Part shown: one piece after another, positions 47,101-57,756 of the stretch
Layout: each line of letters begins with the position of its first letter
Position numbering within the stretch: position 1 is the stretch's first letter
Assembly (NCBI GenBank): GCA_012931725.1
Contig: CM022952.1
Span: 55,133,762-55,197,761, forward strand
DNA from: Litsea cubeba
Taxonomy: Eukaryota; Streptophyta; Magnoliopsida; Laurales; Lauraceae
Direction: 5' to 3'
Length of the DNA: 64,000 bases
Translations under genes and position numbers: made by a program
The notes under the pieces: model-generated
The model's database searches: none
Seen by the model: the letters and a program-made list of their open reading frames with translations, nothing else
What the model was told of the DNA's origin: nothing

Positions 47101-50100
47101 GAAACATGGGATTTTCCCACACTTAGGCTTGAAAACGGCCCGCCGGGGGTCCGGAAGGGAAAACGACTGTGGGAAAAATCGAAAAGTGGTACGAGCACTT
47201 CGCTCGAGGGTAGAGTGACTTGTAGCAACTAACGGTTCGTAAATAGGACTCCCCGTTAGAGAATTACGAGCGAAACATTAGATTTTGCAACACTTAGGCC
47301 CGAAAACGGCCCGCCAGGGGTCCGGAACGGGAAACGGCCTCCAGAAAATTGGAAATCGAAACCAACACTTCGCTCAAGGGTATAGTGACTTGTAGGAACT
47401 GACGCTTCGCAAATAGGACTCCCGGTCAGAGAATTACGAGCGAAACATGGCATTTTCAAACACTCAGGCTCAAAGATGACCTACTAGGGGTCCGGAATGG
47501 GAAACGGTCCAAGAAAAACTAGGAAACCAGCACGAGCACTTCACTCAAGGGTAGATTAAATGATAGGAACTGACGGTACACAAATAGGACTCCCGATTAG
47601 AGAATTACAAGCGAAACATGGGATTTTCCAACACGTAGGCTCGAAAACGGCACGCCGGGGGCCCGAAACGGGAAACGGCAGGGGTAGAAATTGCAAACCG
47701 GCACGAGCACTTTGCTCGAGGGTAGAGTAACCTTTAGGAATTGACGGTTCACAAATAGGACTTCTGTGATTGATGGTTCGCAAATAGGGCTCACGGTTAG
47801 AGAATTACGAGCGAAACATGGGATTTTCACACACTTAGGCTTGAAATCGGACCGCCGGGTGTCCGGAACGGGAAACGGCCGTGGGAAAAATCGAAAAGTA
47901 GTACGAGCACTTCGCTCGAGGGTAGAGTAACTTGTAGGAACTAACGGTTCGCAAATAGGATTCCCGGTTAGAGAATTACGAGAGAAACATGGGATTTTCC
48001 AACACTTAGGCTCGAAAACAGCCCGCCGGGCGCCCGAAATGGGAAACGTCCACAGGAAAAATCGAAAAATGGCACGAGCACTTCGCTCGAGGGTAGATTA
48101 ACTTGTAGGAACTGACGGTTCACAAATAGGACTCTGGTTAGGGAATTAAGAGAGAAACATGGGATTTTCGCACACTTCGGCTCGACAACGGCCCGCCGGG
48201 GGCCCGAAACGGGAAACGGCTACGGGAAAAATTAGAAACTGGCAAGAGCACTTCGCTAGAGGGTAGAGTAACATGTAGGAACTGACGGTTCGCCAATAGG
48301 ACTCGCTGTTAGTGAATTACGAGCGAAAAATGGGATTTTCCAAGACTTAGGCTCGAAAACGGGCTGCTGGGGCCCCGGAACGGGAATCGGCCACGGAAAT
48401 AATTGAAACCTAGCACGAGCATTTCGCTCGGGGGTAGAGTAACTTCTGTGACTGACGGTACGTAAATAGGACTCATGGTTAGAGAATTACGAGCGAAACA
48501 TGGGATTTTCCGACACTTAGGCTTGAAAACGGCCCGCCGGGGGTCCGGAAGGGAAAACGACCGTGGGAAAAATCAAAAAGTGGTACGAGCACTTTGCTTG
48601 AGGGTAGAGTAACTTGTAGGAACTGACGGTTCGCAAATAGGACTCCGGTTAGAGAATTAAGAGAGAAACATGGGATTTTCGCACACTTCGGCTCGACAAC
48701 GGCCCGCCGGGGGCCCGAAACGGGAAACGGCTGCGGGAAAAATTAGAAACCGGCAAGAGCACTTCGCTCGAGGGTAGAGTAACCTGTAGGAACTGACGGT
48801 TCGCTAATAGGACTCGCTGTTAGTGAATTACGAGCGAAAAATGGGATTTTCCAAGACTTAGGCTCGAAAACGGGCTGTTGGGGCCCCGGAACGGGAATCG
48901 GCAACGGAAATAATTGAAACCCGGCACGGGCATTTCGCTTGGGGGTAGAGTAACTTATGTGACTGACGGTACAAAAATAGGACTCACGGTTAGAGAATTA
49001 CGAGCGAAACATGGCATTTTCCGACACTTAGGCTTGAAAACGGCCCTCCGGGTGTCCATAAAAGTGAAAACGACCGTGGGAAAAATTGAAAAGTGGTACG
49101 AGCACTTAACTTCGATTGGAGAGTAACTCGTCGGAACTAACGGTTTGTAAATAGGACTCCCGGTTAGAGAATTACGAGCGAAACATGAGATTTTGCAACA
49201 CATAGGCTCGAAAACAGCCCGCCTGGGGTCCGAAATGGGAAACGGCCTTGAGAAGATTGGAAACCAAAATGAACAGTTAGCTCGAGGGTAGAGTAACTTG
49301 TAGGAACTGACGTTTCGCAAAAAGGACTCCCGGTCAGAGAATTACGAGCGAAACAAGGCATTTTCCAACACTTAGGCTCGAAAATGGCCTACCAGGGGTC
49401 CGGAACGGGAAACGGTCCAAGAAAAACAAGGAAACCAGCACGAGCACTTCGTTCGAGGCTATATTAAACTGTAGGAACTGAGGAACGCAAATAGGACTCC
49501 CGGTTTGAGAATTACAAGCGAAACATGGGATTTTCCAACACGTAGGCTCGAAAACGGCCCGCCGGGGGCCCGAAACGGGAAACGTCCATGGAAAAAATTG
49601 CAAACCGGCACGAGCACTTTGCTCGAGCAAAGAGTAACCTGTAGGAATTGACGGTTCTCAAATAGGACTCCCGGATAGAGAATTACGAGCGAAACATGGG
49701 ATTTTCCAACACTTAGGCTCGAAAATGGCCCTCCGGGGGTCTGAAATAGGAAACGGCCACAGGAAAAGTCGAAAAATGGCACGAGCACTTCGCTCGAGGG
49801 TAGATTAACCTGTAGGAACTGATGGTTCGCAAATAGGACTCCCGGTTAGAGAATTAAGAGAGAAACATGGGATTTTCGCACACTTCGGCTCGACAACGGA
49901 GCGCCGGGGGCCCGGAACGGGAAACGGCTGCGGGAAAAATCAGAAACTGGTAAGACCACTTCGCTCGAGGGCAGAGTAACCTGTAGGAACTGACGGTTCA
50001 CCAATAGGACTCGCTGTTAGAGAATTACGAGCGAAAAATGGGATTTTCCAAGACTTAGGCTCGAAAACGGGCTGCTGGGGGTCCGGAATGGGAATCGGCC

Positions 50101-52517
50101 GCGGAAATAATTAAAACCCGGCACGAGCACTTCGCTCGGGGGTAGAGTAACTTCTGTGACTGACGGTATGCAAATAAGACTCACGGTTAGAGAATTACGA
50201 GCGAAACATGGGATTTTCCCACACTTAGGCTTGAAAACGGCCCGCCGGGGGTCCGGAAGTGTATATTAAACTGTAGGAACTGACGGTATGCAAATAGGAC
50301 TCCCGATTTGAGAATTACAAGCGAAACATAGGATTTTCCAACACGTAGGCTTGAAAACGGCCCGACGGTGGCCCGAAACGGGAAACGGCCATCCGAAAAA
50401 TTCCGAACCGGCACGAGCACTTTGCTCGAGTGTAGAGTAACCTGTAGGAATTGACGGTTCTCAAATAGGACTCCCGGATAGAGAATTCCGAGCCAAACAT
50501 GGGATTTTCCAACACTTAGGCTCGAAAATGGCCCGCTGGGGGTCAAAAATGGGAAACGGCCACAGGAAAAATAAAAAAATGGCACGAGCACTTCACTCGA
50601 GGGTAGATTAACCTGTAGGAACTGACGGTTCGAAAATAGGAATCCCGGTTAGAGAATTAAGAGAGAAACATGGGATTTTCCCACACTTTGTCTCGACAAC
50701 GGCCCGCCGGGGGCCCGGAAAGGGAAACGTCTGCGGGAAAAATTAGAAATCAGCAATAACACTTCACTGGAGGGTAGAGTAACCTGTAGGAACTGACGGT
50801 TCGCCAATAGGACTCGCGGTTAGAGAATTACGTGCGAAAAATGGGATTTTCGAAGACTTAGGCTCGAAAACGGGCCGCTGGGGGTCCGGAACGGGAATCG
50901 GCCGCGGGAATAATTGAAACCCAACACGAGCACCTCGTTTGGGGGTAGTGTAACCTCTGTGATTGATGGTTCGCAAATAGGGCTCACGGTTAGAGAATTA
51001 CGAGCGAAACATGGGATTTTCACACACTTAGGCTTAAAATCGGACCGCCGGGTGTCCGGAACGGGAAACGGCCGTGGGAAAAATCAAAAAGTAGTACGAG
51101 CACTTCGCTCGAGGGTAGAGTAACTTGTAGGAACTAACGGTTCGCAAATAGAACTCCCGGTTAGAGAATTACGAGAGAAACATGGGATTTTCCAACACTT
51201 AGGCTCGAAAACAGCCCGCCGAGCGCCCGAAATGGGAAACATCCACAGGAAAAATCGAAAAATGGCACGAGCACTTCGCTCGAGGGTAGATTAACTTGTA
51301 GGAACTGACGGTTCATAAATAGGACTCCGGTTAGGGAATTAAGAGAGAAACATGGGATTTTCGCACACTTCGGCTCGACAACGGCCCGCCGGGGGCCCGA
51401 AACGGGAAACGGCTGCTGGAAAAATTAGAAACCGGCAAGAGCACTTCGCTAGAGGGCAGAGTAACCTGTAGGAACTGACGGTTCGCCAATAGGACTCGCT
51501 GTTAGTGAATTACGAGCGAAAAATGGGATTTTCCAAGACTTAGGCTCGAAAACGGGCTGCTGGGGCCCCGGAACAGGAATCGGCCACGGAAATAATTGAA
51601 ACCCAGCACGAGCATTTCACTCGGGGGTAGAGTAACTTCTGTGACTGACGGTACGTAAATAGGACTCACGGTTAGAGAATTACGAGCGAAACATGGGATT
51701 TTCCGACACTTAGGCTTGAAAACGGCCCGCCGGGCGTCCGGAAGGGAAAACGACCGTGGGAAAAATCAAAAAGTGGGACGAGCACTTCGCTTGAGGGTAG
51801 AGTAACATGTAGGAACTGACGGTTCGCAAATAGGACTCCGGTTAGAGAATTAAGAGAGAAACATGGGATTTTCGCGCACTTCGGCTCGACAACGGCCCGC
51901 CGGGGGCCCGAAACGGGAAACGGCTGCGGGAAAAACTAGAAACCGGCAAGAGCACTTCGCTCGAGGGTAGAGTAACCTGTAGGACCTGACGGTTCGCTAA
52001 TAGGACTCGCTGTTAGTGAATTACGAGCGAAAAATGGGATTTTCCAAGACTTAGGCTCGAAAACGGGCTGTTGGGGCCCCGGAACGGGAATCGGCCACGG
52101 AAATAATTGAAACCCGGCACGAGCATTTCGCTTGGGGGTAGAGTAACTTCTGTGACTGACGGTACATAAATAGGACTCACGGTTAGAGAATTACGAGCGA
52201 AACATGGGATTTTCCGACACTTAGGCTTGAAAACGGCCCGCCGGGGGTCCGGAAGTGAAAACGACCGTGGGAAAAATCGAAAAGTGGTATGAGCACTTCG
52301 CTTGAGGGTAGAGTAACTTGTAGGAACTAACGGTTCGTAAATAGGACTCTTAGTTAGAGAATTACGAGCGAAAATGAGATTTTCCAACACTTAGGCTCGA
52401 AAACGGCCTGCCAGGGGTCCGGAATGGGAAACGGCCTCCGGAAAATTTGAAATCGAAACGAACACTTCGCTCGAGGGTAGAGTAACTTGTAGGAACTGAA
52501 GCTTCGCAAATAGGACT
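44112..52517 (+). repeat. Satellite array, block 4
   Basis: Same monomer and orientation. Marker spacings from 44360: 1194, 1196, 1393, 511, 1197, 803, 682 and 511 bp. The off-step values mark two rearrangement junctions: near 47760, where two subtypes join at ACTTCTGTG, and near 50260, where GGTCCGGAAG jumps to TGTATATTAAACTG. Ends at GGACT, the presumed target site of element 3. Confidence 0.95.
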
Positions 52518-53049
52518 TGTTAGGATTTTGTTTATTGCAATTTGATGGATGCATTAGCATTTTATTAATCTCATGAATTTTCACACATGCATTGATTTAA
52601 AAATTCTTGAAATCTTGATTTACACATGCATTGTTTTAAATCTTGTAAATCATATGTTTCATGCATGTTTTGGTTTTCATCTTGGATGCAATTTAATTTG
52701 AAAAAGAGTTTTATAAATCAAGCAAGCCTATGGTTTTAAAACTTTCTAATCATTTTTGGCTTTTTATATTTCATGTTTTTAAACCTCTTAGAATGATTTA
52801 AAATCATGTTTCCATGCTTGATTTAATGGCCCAAAAGAATCCCCTCAAAAATCACTTCGATATATGAGAAAAATGGGAATTCTGGTCCCAGGGTCGACCT
52901 GCCCATGGACCAGGTCGACCTGGCACACTGCAGGTCGACCGGGCAGAGGGCCGTTGGCTCTCCAACGGTCATATTTGTGACCATTTGTATTCGGTCGACC
53001 GGGGATGGCTGGGGGTCGACCGAAGACACGCCTATAGTCACTTTTTGAC

Positions 53050-53057
53050 TATAAATA
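53050..53057 (+). promoter_or_regulatory. TATA box, LTR 1 of element 3
   Basis: TATAAATA after the palindrome cluster; identical copies at 58258-58265 and 63468-63475 in LTRs 2 and 3. Confidence 0.65.
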
Positions 53058-53876
53058 TGAGTTCATTCCCATTGAAAAGTGGTTGAAGATTTTAGAACTC
53101 TTAAGCCTTCTTGGAGGTGTTTGGAGACAAGGAAAAGGGATGAACTAAGAGAGATTAAGGGGTCTTTAGTAAAGCTAAAGCTTGGATCATTAAGTTAAAT
53201 CATCAAGTAAGCTTTACTTTTATTAATCATATGTTTTATGCTTTGAGTAAATTATTGGTAAATGATTTGTAGCATATAAACTATGATGTGTTAAATCCAT
53301 TACCTTCATTCAATCTTTGTTTTAGATTGTGATGGATTTCTCACTTTGATTCAAACCAAGTTTTGTGTTAAAACTTTATAAATCATGTTTTGTTAAAACC
53401 TTTGATTTGTTATATAAACATGTTTCATTAACTTGTTTGAATCATCTTTGTTGTTTTCATTCATTTGAATCGTAAGTTAAACCTTTGTTTTTGAAAACAA
53501 CATAGCATAGCACATGCATCACTTGATTAGGCTTAAACATTTACATTCAACTTGTGATCTTTTGATTTTCATATCATTAACAAGTTTGTAGTTGTTCAAG
53601 TGATTTGCATATAACTTCAATCAAATCTTTTTATGTGCATTAAACTTTTGAATTGCTTTAAGCATATATTTTGATTAAGCTTTAATTTTAATCTTGATTG
53701 AAGTTTTCACACACACACCTCATAAGCATTCATCTTTGTAATTCTTAGTGTGTTTGTGTGAGTTGTTTTACAATTTCATATTTGCCTATTTAGAGGCAAT
53801 TTTTATTGAGCTTAATTGTAATCTCTTAGAGTGTTTTGTGAAGACACTTTCTTTGAGAGAAATCTTTTATGTATTA

Positions 53877-54010
53877 AGGTTATTGCTTAGCCTAAGAAAA
53901 GCATTGTGTAAAGGTTATTGCTTAGCCTATAAAAGCACATTGTAAGGTTATTGCTTAGCCTAGAAAAGCATAGTTGTAGAGGTTATTGCTTAGCCTTTTG
54001 AAAAGCATAA
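53877..54010 (+). repeat. LTR hairpin minisatellite (element 3, LTR 1)
   Basis: Four 33-35 bp units starting GGTTATTGCTTAGCC, each with TTGCTT and AAGCA arms around the AGCCTA loop. The copy in LTR 2 is at about 59086-59219. Confidence 0.75.
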
Positions 54011-54252
54011 TAGTGGAAATCCGGTGGGGTGTGAGGAACACAAGCCGGTAGTGGATGTAGGCATTGAGGCCGAACCACTATAAATCTTGTGTTGTGTTGA
54101 TTGTATTTGTTTAGCTTCCGCATTTTATGTATGTTAATCATCACATGTGACTAGTTAATTGTAAAGAAATTAAAATTGGTCATAATTAGTCATTAAGTGT
54201 AGCTCACCCTATTCACCCCCCCTCTAGGGTTAGGATCCCAAGGACTCTCAAT

Positions 54253-54264
54253 TGGTATCAGAGC
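54253..54264 (+). other. Primer-binding site, first unit of element 3
   Basis: TGGTATCAGAGC, 2 nt after the LTR; complement of the initiator tRNA-Met 3' end. Confidence 0.93.
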
Positions 54265-54348
54265 CTCGTGCTCTATATTAGGATCAAGTGTTTGGAACTC
54301 TTGATTAGGTGTAAAAGCCTAGAGTTAAAACCCTAGTGTTGTGCCTCC

Positions 54349-55794
54349 ATGAAAATCATAAGAATGGATTCCACTAGTTTAGACTTTGTAGATTCTTTGG
54401 TAGATTCTTCTAGACCCCTCCTTCTTCCCACTATTGGAGATTCAAACAATGAATTTAAAGAATCTCAATTTGAATTAAAAGAGGAAGAAAATGATGAAAA
54501 TGATAATGACATTGAAAAAGCTTATGAGGATTTGTGCACATTATCCTTAGAGCTTTCTAAGAAGAATAGAAGATTAAAAGAAGAATCTAAAAGACTAAAC
54601 CAAGAATTAGACTCTTCAAAAGATGAACTTAGAGAAAAAGAAGAATTAATAAATTGTGCAGAATCTAAGTTCATGATCTCTTTGCATAATCTATCTAATA
54701 TTAAAGATGATCTAAGAGAATCAAAGATAGATTATGATAATCTTAATAAGGAAAATTCAAAACTAAGAGATCAATTAAAAAGGCAAGATGAAAACATTAA
54801 CAACCTAGAATCCAAGTTAACCATTTCTATGGAAAATTTATCTAATGCACAAATTAAGATAAAAACTCTAGAACTTGGATCTAATGTTATCAATGAAGTT
54901 AAATTTGAATTAAAACTTGCCCATGAAGAGCTAAACAAATTTAAGGGAATTGAAAATGAACTTACAGAAGTTAAAAATGAAAATTCAACCCTTAAAGAAC
55001 AAGTCACTCAACTTGAAACCTATAAACAAAAGTATGAGTGCAAGTTTACCCAAAGTGAAGAGAAATTTGAAAGGTTATTTAAATTGGGTAAATCTCAAAG
55101 AGATAGGGCGGGTCTTGGTTTTGATAGGAATATTACATATGACCCTAAATTCACCAACACTTTTGTGAAAGGTGAGTCCTCATTCTCTAGTACTCATTCC
55201 TCCTTGCCCATGACTAAATGCAATTATTGTGGCATTGAAGGACACTTTAGGTTTGAGTGCAAACTAAGGAGAAGCCATGTGTCTAAACCCAACTTTGAAC
55301 CCAAAAAGGTAAAATCAAATTCAATGAAGGGTAAAACACTAAAAACCAAGGAAGACTCCAAGAAGACTAAACAAGTAAAACCTATTAAAAAGGAGTCTCC
55401 TAAAATAGATTCTAAAGAGGTTAAACAAGTTAAACCAACTCTAAAAGAATCTATTAACAAAAAGCTTCTCAATCTTCCTCCCATAACTCAACAAATGAAA
55501 GAGCTTTTGAATAAAGTTGCTAAGTTAAATCTAAAATTCAAAAGTCAAATAAAGGGAGGAAATAAGAAGAAAAGAAAAGTGAACCAATCCCCTAAGAAAC
55601 AATCTCACCAACCCCAAGAGACTAATCACCAACCTAAGCTTAAATTATTCAAATCTCATGGTGATAGGTCCAAATCTAAGATTTATCAAGTCAAATCTCC
55701 TAAAGTTGGTGGGACTTCTAAACTTGACCTCAAAGATCAACCATCTCAAGACCTTAGGTGGATTCCTAAAGTTAGATACTTAGACAAACCTTAA
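54349..55794 (+). CDS. gag: Gag-like protein, coiled coil + CCHC zinc knuckle (element 3, unit 1)
   Basis: Intact 481-residue protein from ATG 54349 (MKIIRMDST). Layout as in element 2: SLVDSSRPLL, acidic segment (about 40-60), long coiled coil (about 60-245), GLGFDRNIT...TFVKGES, zinc knuckle CNYCGIEGHFRFEC with C291, C294, H299 and C304, a Lys-rich region, and a C-terminal LRWIPKV. It lacks the UBN2-type N-terminus of copia Gag and is followed by no protease or pol frame. In family terms it is a nucleocapsid-like RNA-binding protein; the coiled coil suggests multimerisation or assembly with a partner's Gag. The stop lies 15 nt before the GACCAAC hairpin. Confidence 0.87.
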   Translation: MKIIRMDSTSLDFVDSLVDSSRPLLLPTIGDSNNEFKESQFELKEEENDENDNDIEKAYEDLCTLSLELSKKNRRLKEESKRLNQELDSSKDELREKEELINCAESKFMISLHNLSNIKDDLRESKIDYDNLNKENSKLRDQLKRQDENINNLESKLTISMENLSNAQIKIKTLELGSNVINEVKFELKLAHEELNKFKGIENELTEVKNENSTLKEQVTQLETYKQKYECKFTQSEEKFERLFKLGKSQRDRAGLGFDRNITYDPKFTNTFVKGESSFSSTHSSLPMTKCNYCGIEGHFRFECKLRRSHVSKPNFEPKKVKSNSMKGKTLKTKEDSKKTKQVKPIKKESPKIDSKEVKQVKPTLKESINKKLLNLPPITQQMKELLNKVAKLNLKFKSQIKGGNKKKRKVNQSPKKQSHQPQETNHQPKLKLFKSHGDRSKSKIYQVKSPKVGGTSKLDLKDQPSQDLRWIPKVRYLDKP

Positions 55795-55809
55795 GGCCTT
55801 GGACCTCAT

Positions 55810-56756
55810 TGACCAACCTATCCTTTATAGGTAAATCCTTTTGTTGGTCATATTGCATTTGCATTTTGTTCTTTCTTAGTTACATTACTTTAAATGCAAT
55901 GTTTATTAGTAATCAATTGATTTTGTCTTCATGTACTTATCTAGTTACATATCATGGTTTTCAAAATCATTTGATTATATTTTCATCATGTTAGATTTGC
56001 TTTTTGATCCCATTAAGTTATATCACTTGTATTGCATTTCTACATGTTCAATTTGTATGAGCCCTTGTAGTTATATTCTTTGGAATACAAATTGAAAAAT
56101 GTTTTATTTTCATTTTCATACTCATTTTGTCCATTGTTGGATTTTGTTTATGATTTGAAGATTGTTTGAATGGAATTGCTTTAAAACTTCATTAGTTATA
56201 TTCTTCAAAGCATGTTCCATGTTGTCATTTCCTTTTGTATTTGATTATGCCATTTCAAATGGAAATGAATGTTGTTTTAAGCTATTTGCATCTTTGTTCT
56301 TTATTAGTTACATTCTTTATGCAAATGCTTATTTGTTCCATGTATGGTTGTGCTCTTTAATTATTTTTGTAGTTACCATACTAGAACCCAAAAATCCATC
56401 CTCTTGCTTTCTAGTTTTAATTTGACTTGGATGGTTATGATGTTGATTCATGTGTATTTTTCTTATTGATATCATTCTTTATACATGTTTCAACTTCATA
56501 GTAGTGTGCTTGATCATATGAACCTCTTTGAAATCCATTCCTTGTATTTCTTAGTTATATCTATTTTTTGATGGATGTCTTAGATGTTGAATTCATATGA
56601 TCTTGACACTTTGAAAATTGCATGCTTTACAAAGTTATATCATTTTAATGCAATTTATGATGCTCATCACTATGCTCATTAGTTATATCATTTAAAGTGA
56701 TGAATATCCTTTTGTGATGCTTATTTTTTTTAATTGTCACATTTTATTAGCATCAT
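55810..56756 (+). other. Chain of consecutive hairpins after gag (element 3, unit 1)
   Basis: Successive inverted repeats, 5' arm/3' arm: 55810-55817/55843-55850; 55852-55860/55892-55900 (ATTGCATTT); 55911-55925/55962-55976 (15 bp, one mismatch); 55987-56000/56034-56046 (imperfect); 56047-56058/56085-56096 (TTCAATTTGTAT, 12 bp perfect); 56170-56182/56207-56220; 56279-56291/56319-56330; 56342-56348/56375-56381; 56436-56457/56481-56500; 56512-56522/56592-56602 (GATCATATGAA) enclosing 56533-56538/56571-56576; 56615-56623/56648-56656 (AAATTGCAT); 56664-56671/56696-56703; 56714-56721/56749-56756. Most loops are 24-40 nt and carry a variant of TTAGTTAYATYATT in the same orientation, while the stems differ. 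No open frame spans it. Confidence 0.8.
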
Positions 56757-57701
56757 AATCTTCATGATTGCCACCTCTCTTGCACTTATAGGTAAATCAC
56801 ATGACCACCATGTTTATGTGTTCATAATCTTGGTTGGTTAATGGTTGAGGTAGGCTTCATGATTGAACTTCATTTGACTCATCTTGCACATGATAGTCAT
56901 ATTTGATGATTGGATGAAATGATTTCAAAAATATTCATAGAAATGATTTTCATAGTTATATTGATTGATGCTATGTTTAGTATATCCCTTGACCTTGTTC
57001 TATATTGGTAATTTGATCATATTGAGCTTATTAGTCATTTGGAATCTAATCCTTCACTTGAAGTTAACCCTCAGTTGGTTAAACCATCTTCTTGCACCAA
57101 AAATTTATATTCTTGTCAAATGTTTGACAAAAGGAGAAGTATGGATTGAGGGGGAGTAAAACTTCATAGGAAGTATTAGTTTTGATCAAATTCACCTTAT
57201 ATTGGCTCTTGATACCCTTCTAGCTTATTACCCATGCATGATGACCTGTTATGTACTTCATTTTCGATTTCCTTTGTTAACAGGTGCTACTAAAAGGTAT
57301 TTTCCTTGTTTCATGTGTGTAGGTACCCCTCTTCAATTGACACCTTTGCAATTTGATGGCAAAGGGGGAGAAAGTTCTCAAGCTTAATGGCAAAAGGGGA
57401 GAAAGAATTAAGGGGGAGAAAGTGCTAAAGGTGGAGAGAATGCACATCTTGCCAAAAGGAGAGTGCATGGTCAAAAGGGAGAAATGAAGAGAAGAAAGCT
57501 TGGGAGCTAAAGAAGTTGCTTAGCTAAAAGAAGGAAGATGAAAAGAAAGCTTGAAGAATGATCAAGCTACAAGCAACAAGGAGAATGAAGAAAAAGCTAG
57601 AGCCCAAGCTAAATGAAGAAGCATCCAAAGAGATTTCAAGAATTGTCCAGCCAAGGAGGAGCTGAAGACTTAGTGTGGAGATTTAGTGTGAGAAAGGTTT
57701 G
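56757..57701 (+). other. 3' region of element 3, unit 1
   Basis: Non-coding. It contains a block ending TGGATTGAGGGGGAGTAAA (57141-57160) shared with element 2, then a purine-rich stretch with repeated GGGGAGA. TTTGCAATTTGATGGCAAA (57345-57363), followed by GGGGGAGA, is an internal PPT-like site and a perfect 19-bp inverted copy of 57698-57716. Confidence 0.65.
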
Positions 57702-57756
57702 CCATCAAATTGCAAAGGGGGAGATTGTTAGGATTTTGTTTATTGCAATTTGATGG
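57702..57756 (+). other. PPT and enclosing hairpin, first/second unit junction
   Basis: CCATCAAATTGCAA (57702-57715) pairs perfectly with TTGCAATTTGATGG (57743-57756). The loop holds AGGGGGAGAT and the TGTTAGG start of LTR 2. Confidence 0.88.

Larger units (their letters stand above)
52518..54250 (+). repeat. LTR 1 of element 3 (1733 bp)
   Basis: TGTTAGGATTTTG to AAGGACTCTCA. It has five GGTCGACC palindromes (52892, 52913, 52933, 52993, 53014), TATAAATA at 53050-53057, a four-unit hairpin minisatellite (about 53877-54010) and the conserved downstream block (54009-54084). Confidence 0.93.

Noticed and set aside
13545..52517. Dozens of 60-166 codon frames on both strands inside the satellite, with similar peptides (e.g. 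SLTASPIGEPSVPTGYSTL)
   Set aside because: They recur with the 170-bp monomer on both strands and in several frames, change with monomer subtype, and have no start context or known domain. They are by-products of a stop-poor tandem repeat.
13545..52517. CENP-B box in the satellite
   Set aside because: AACGGGAAACGG resembles part of the box, but the spacing TTCG-N4-A-N2-CGGG was not found in the monomers I checked. Centromere identity is left open.
56162..56425. Plus-strand frames of 60-87 codons within the hairpin tract
   Set aside because: Hydrophobic, low-complexity peptides from T-rich sequence that overlap the inverted repeats; a one-base change in unit 2 alters the frame.
55810..56756. 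Hairpin tract as a cluster of MITEs or as a miRNA cluster
   Set aside because: No target duplications or shared terminal repeats between units, and stems (6-15 bp) are too short for plant miRNA precursors. Kept instead as a structured tract of unknown role.
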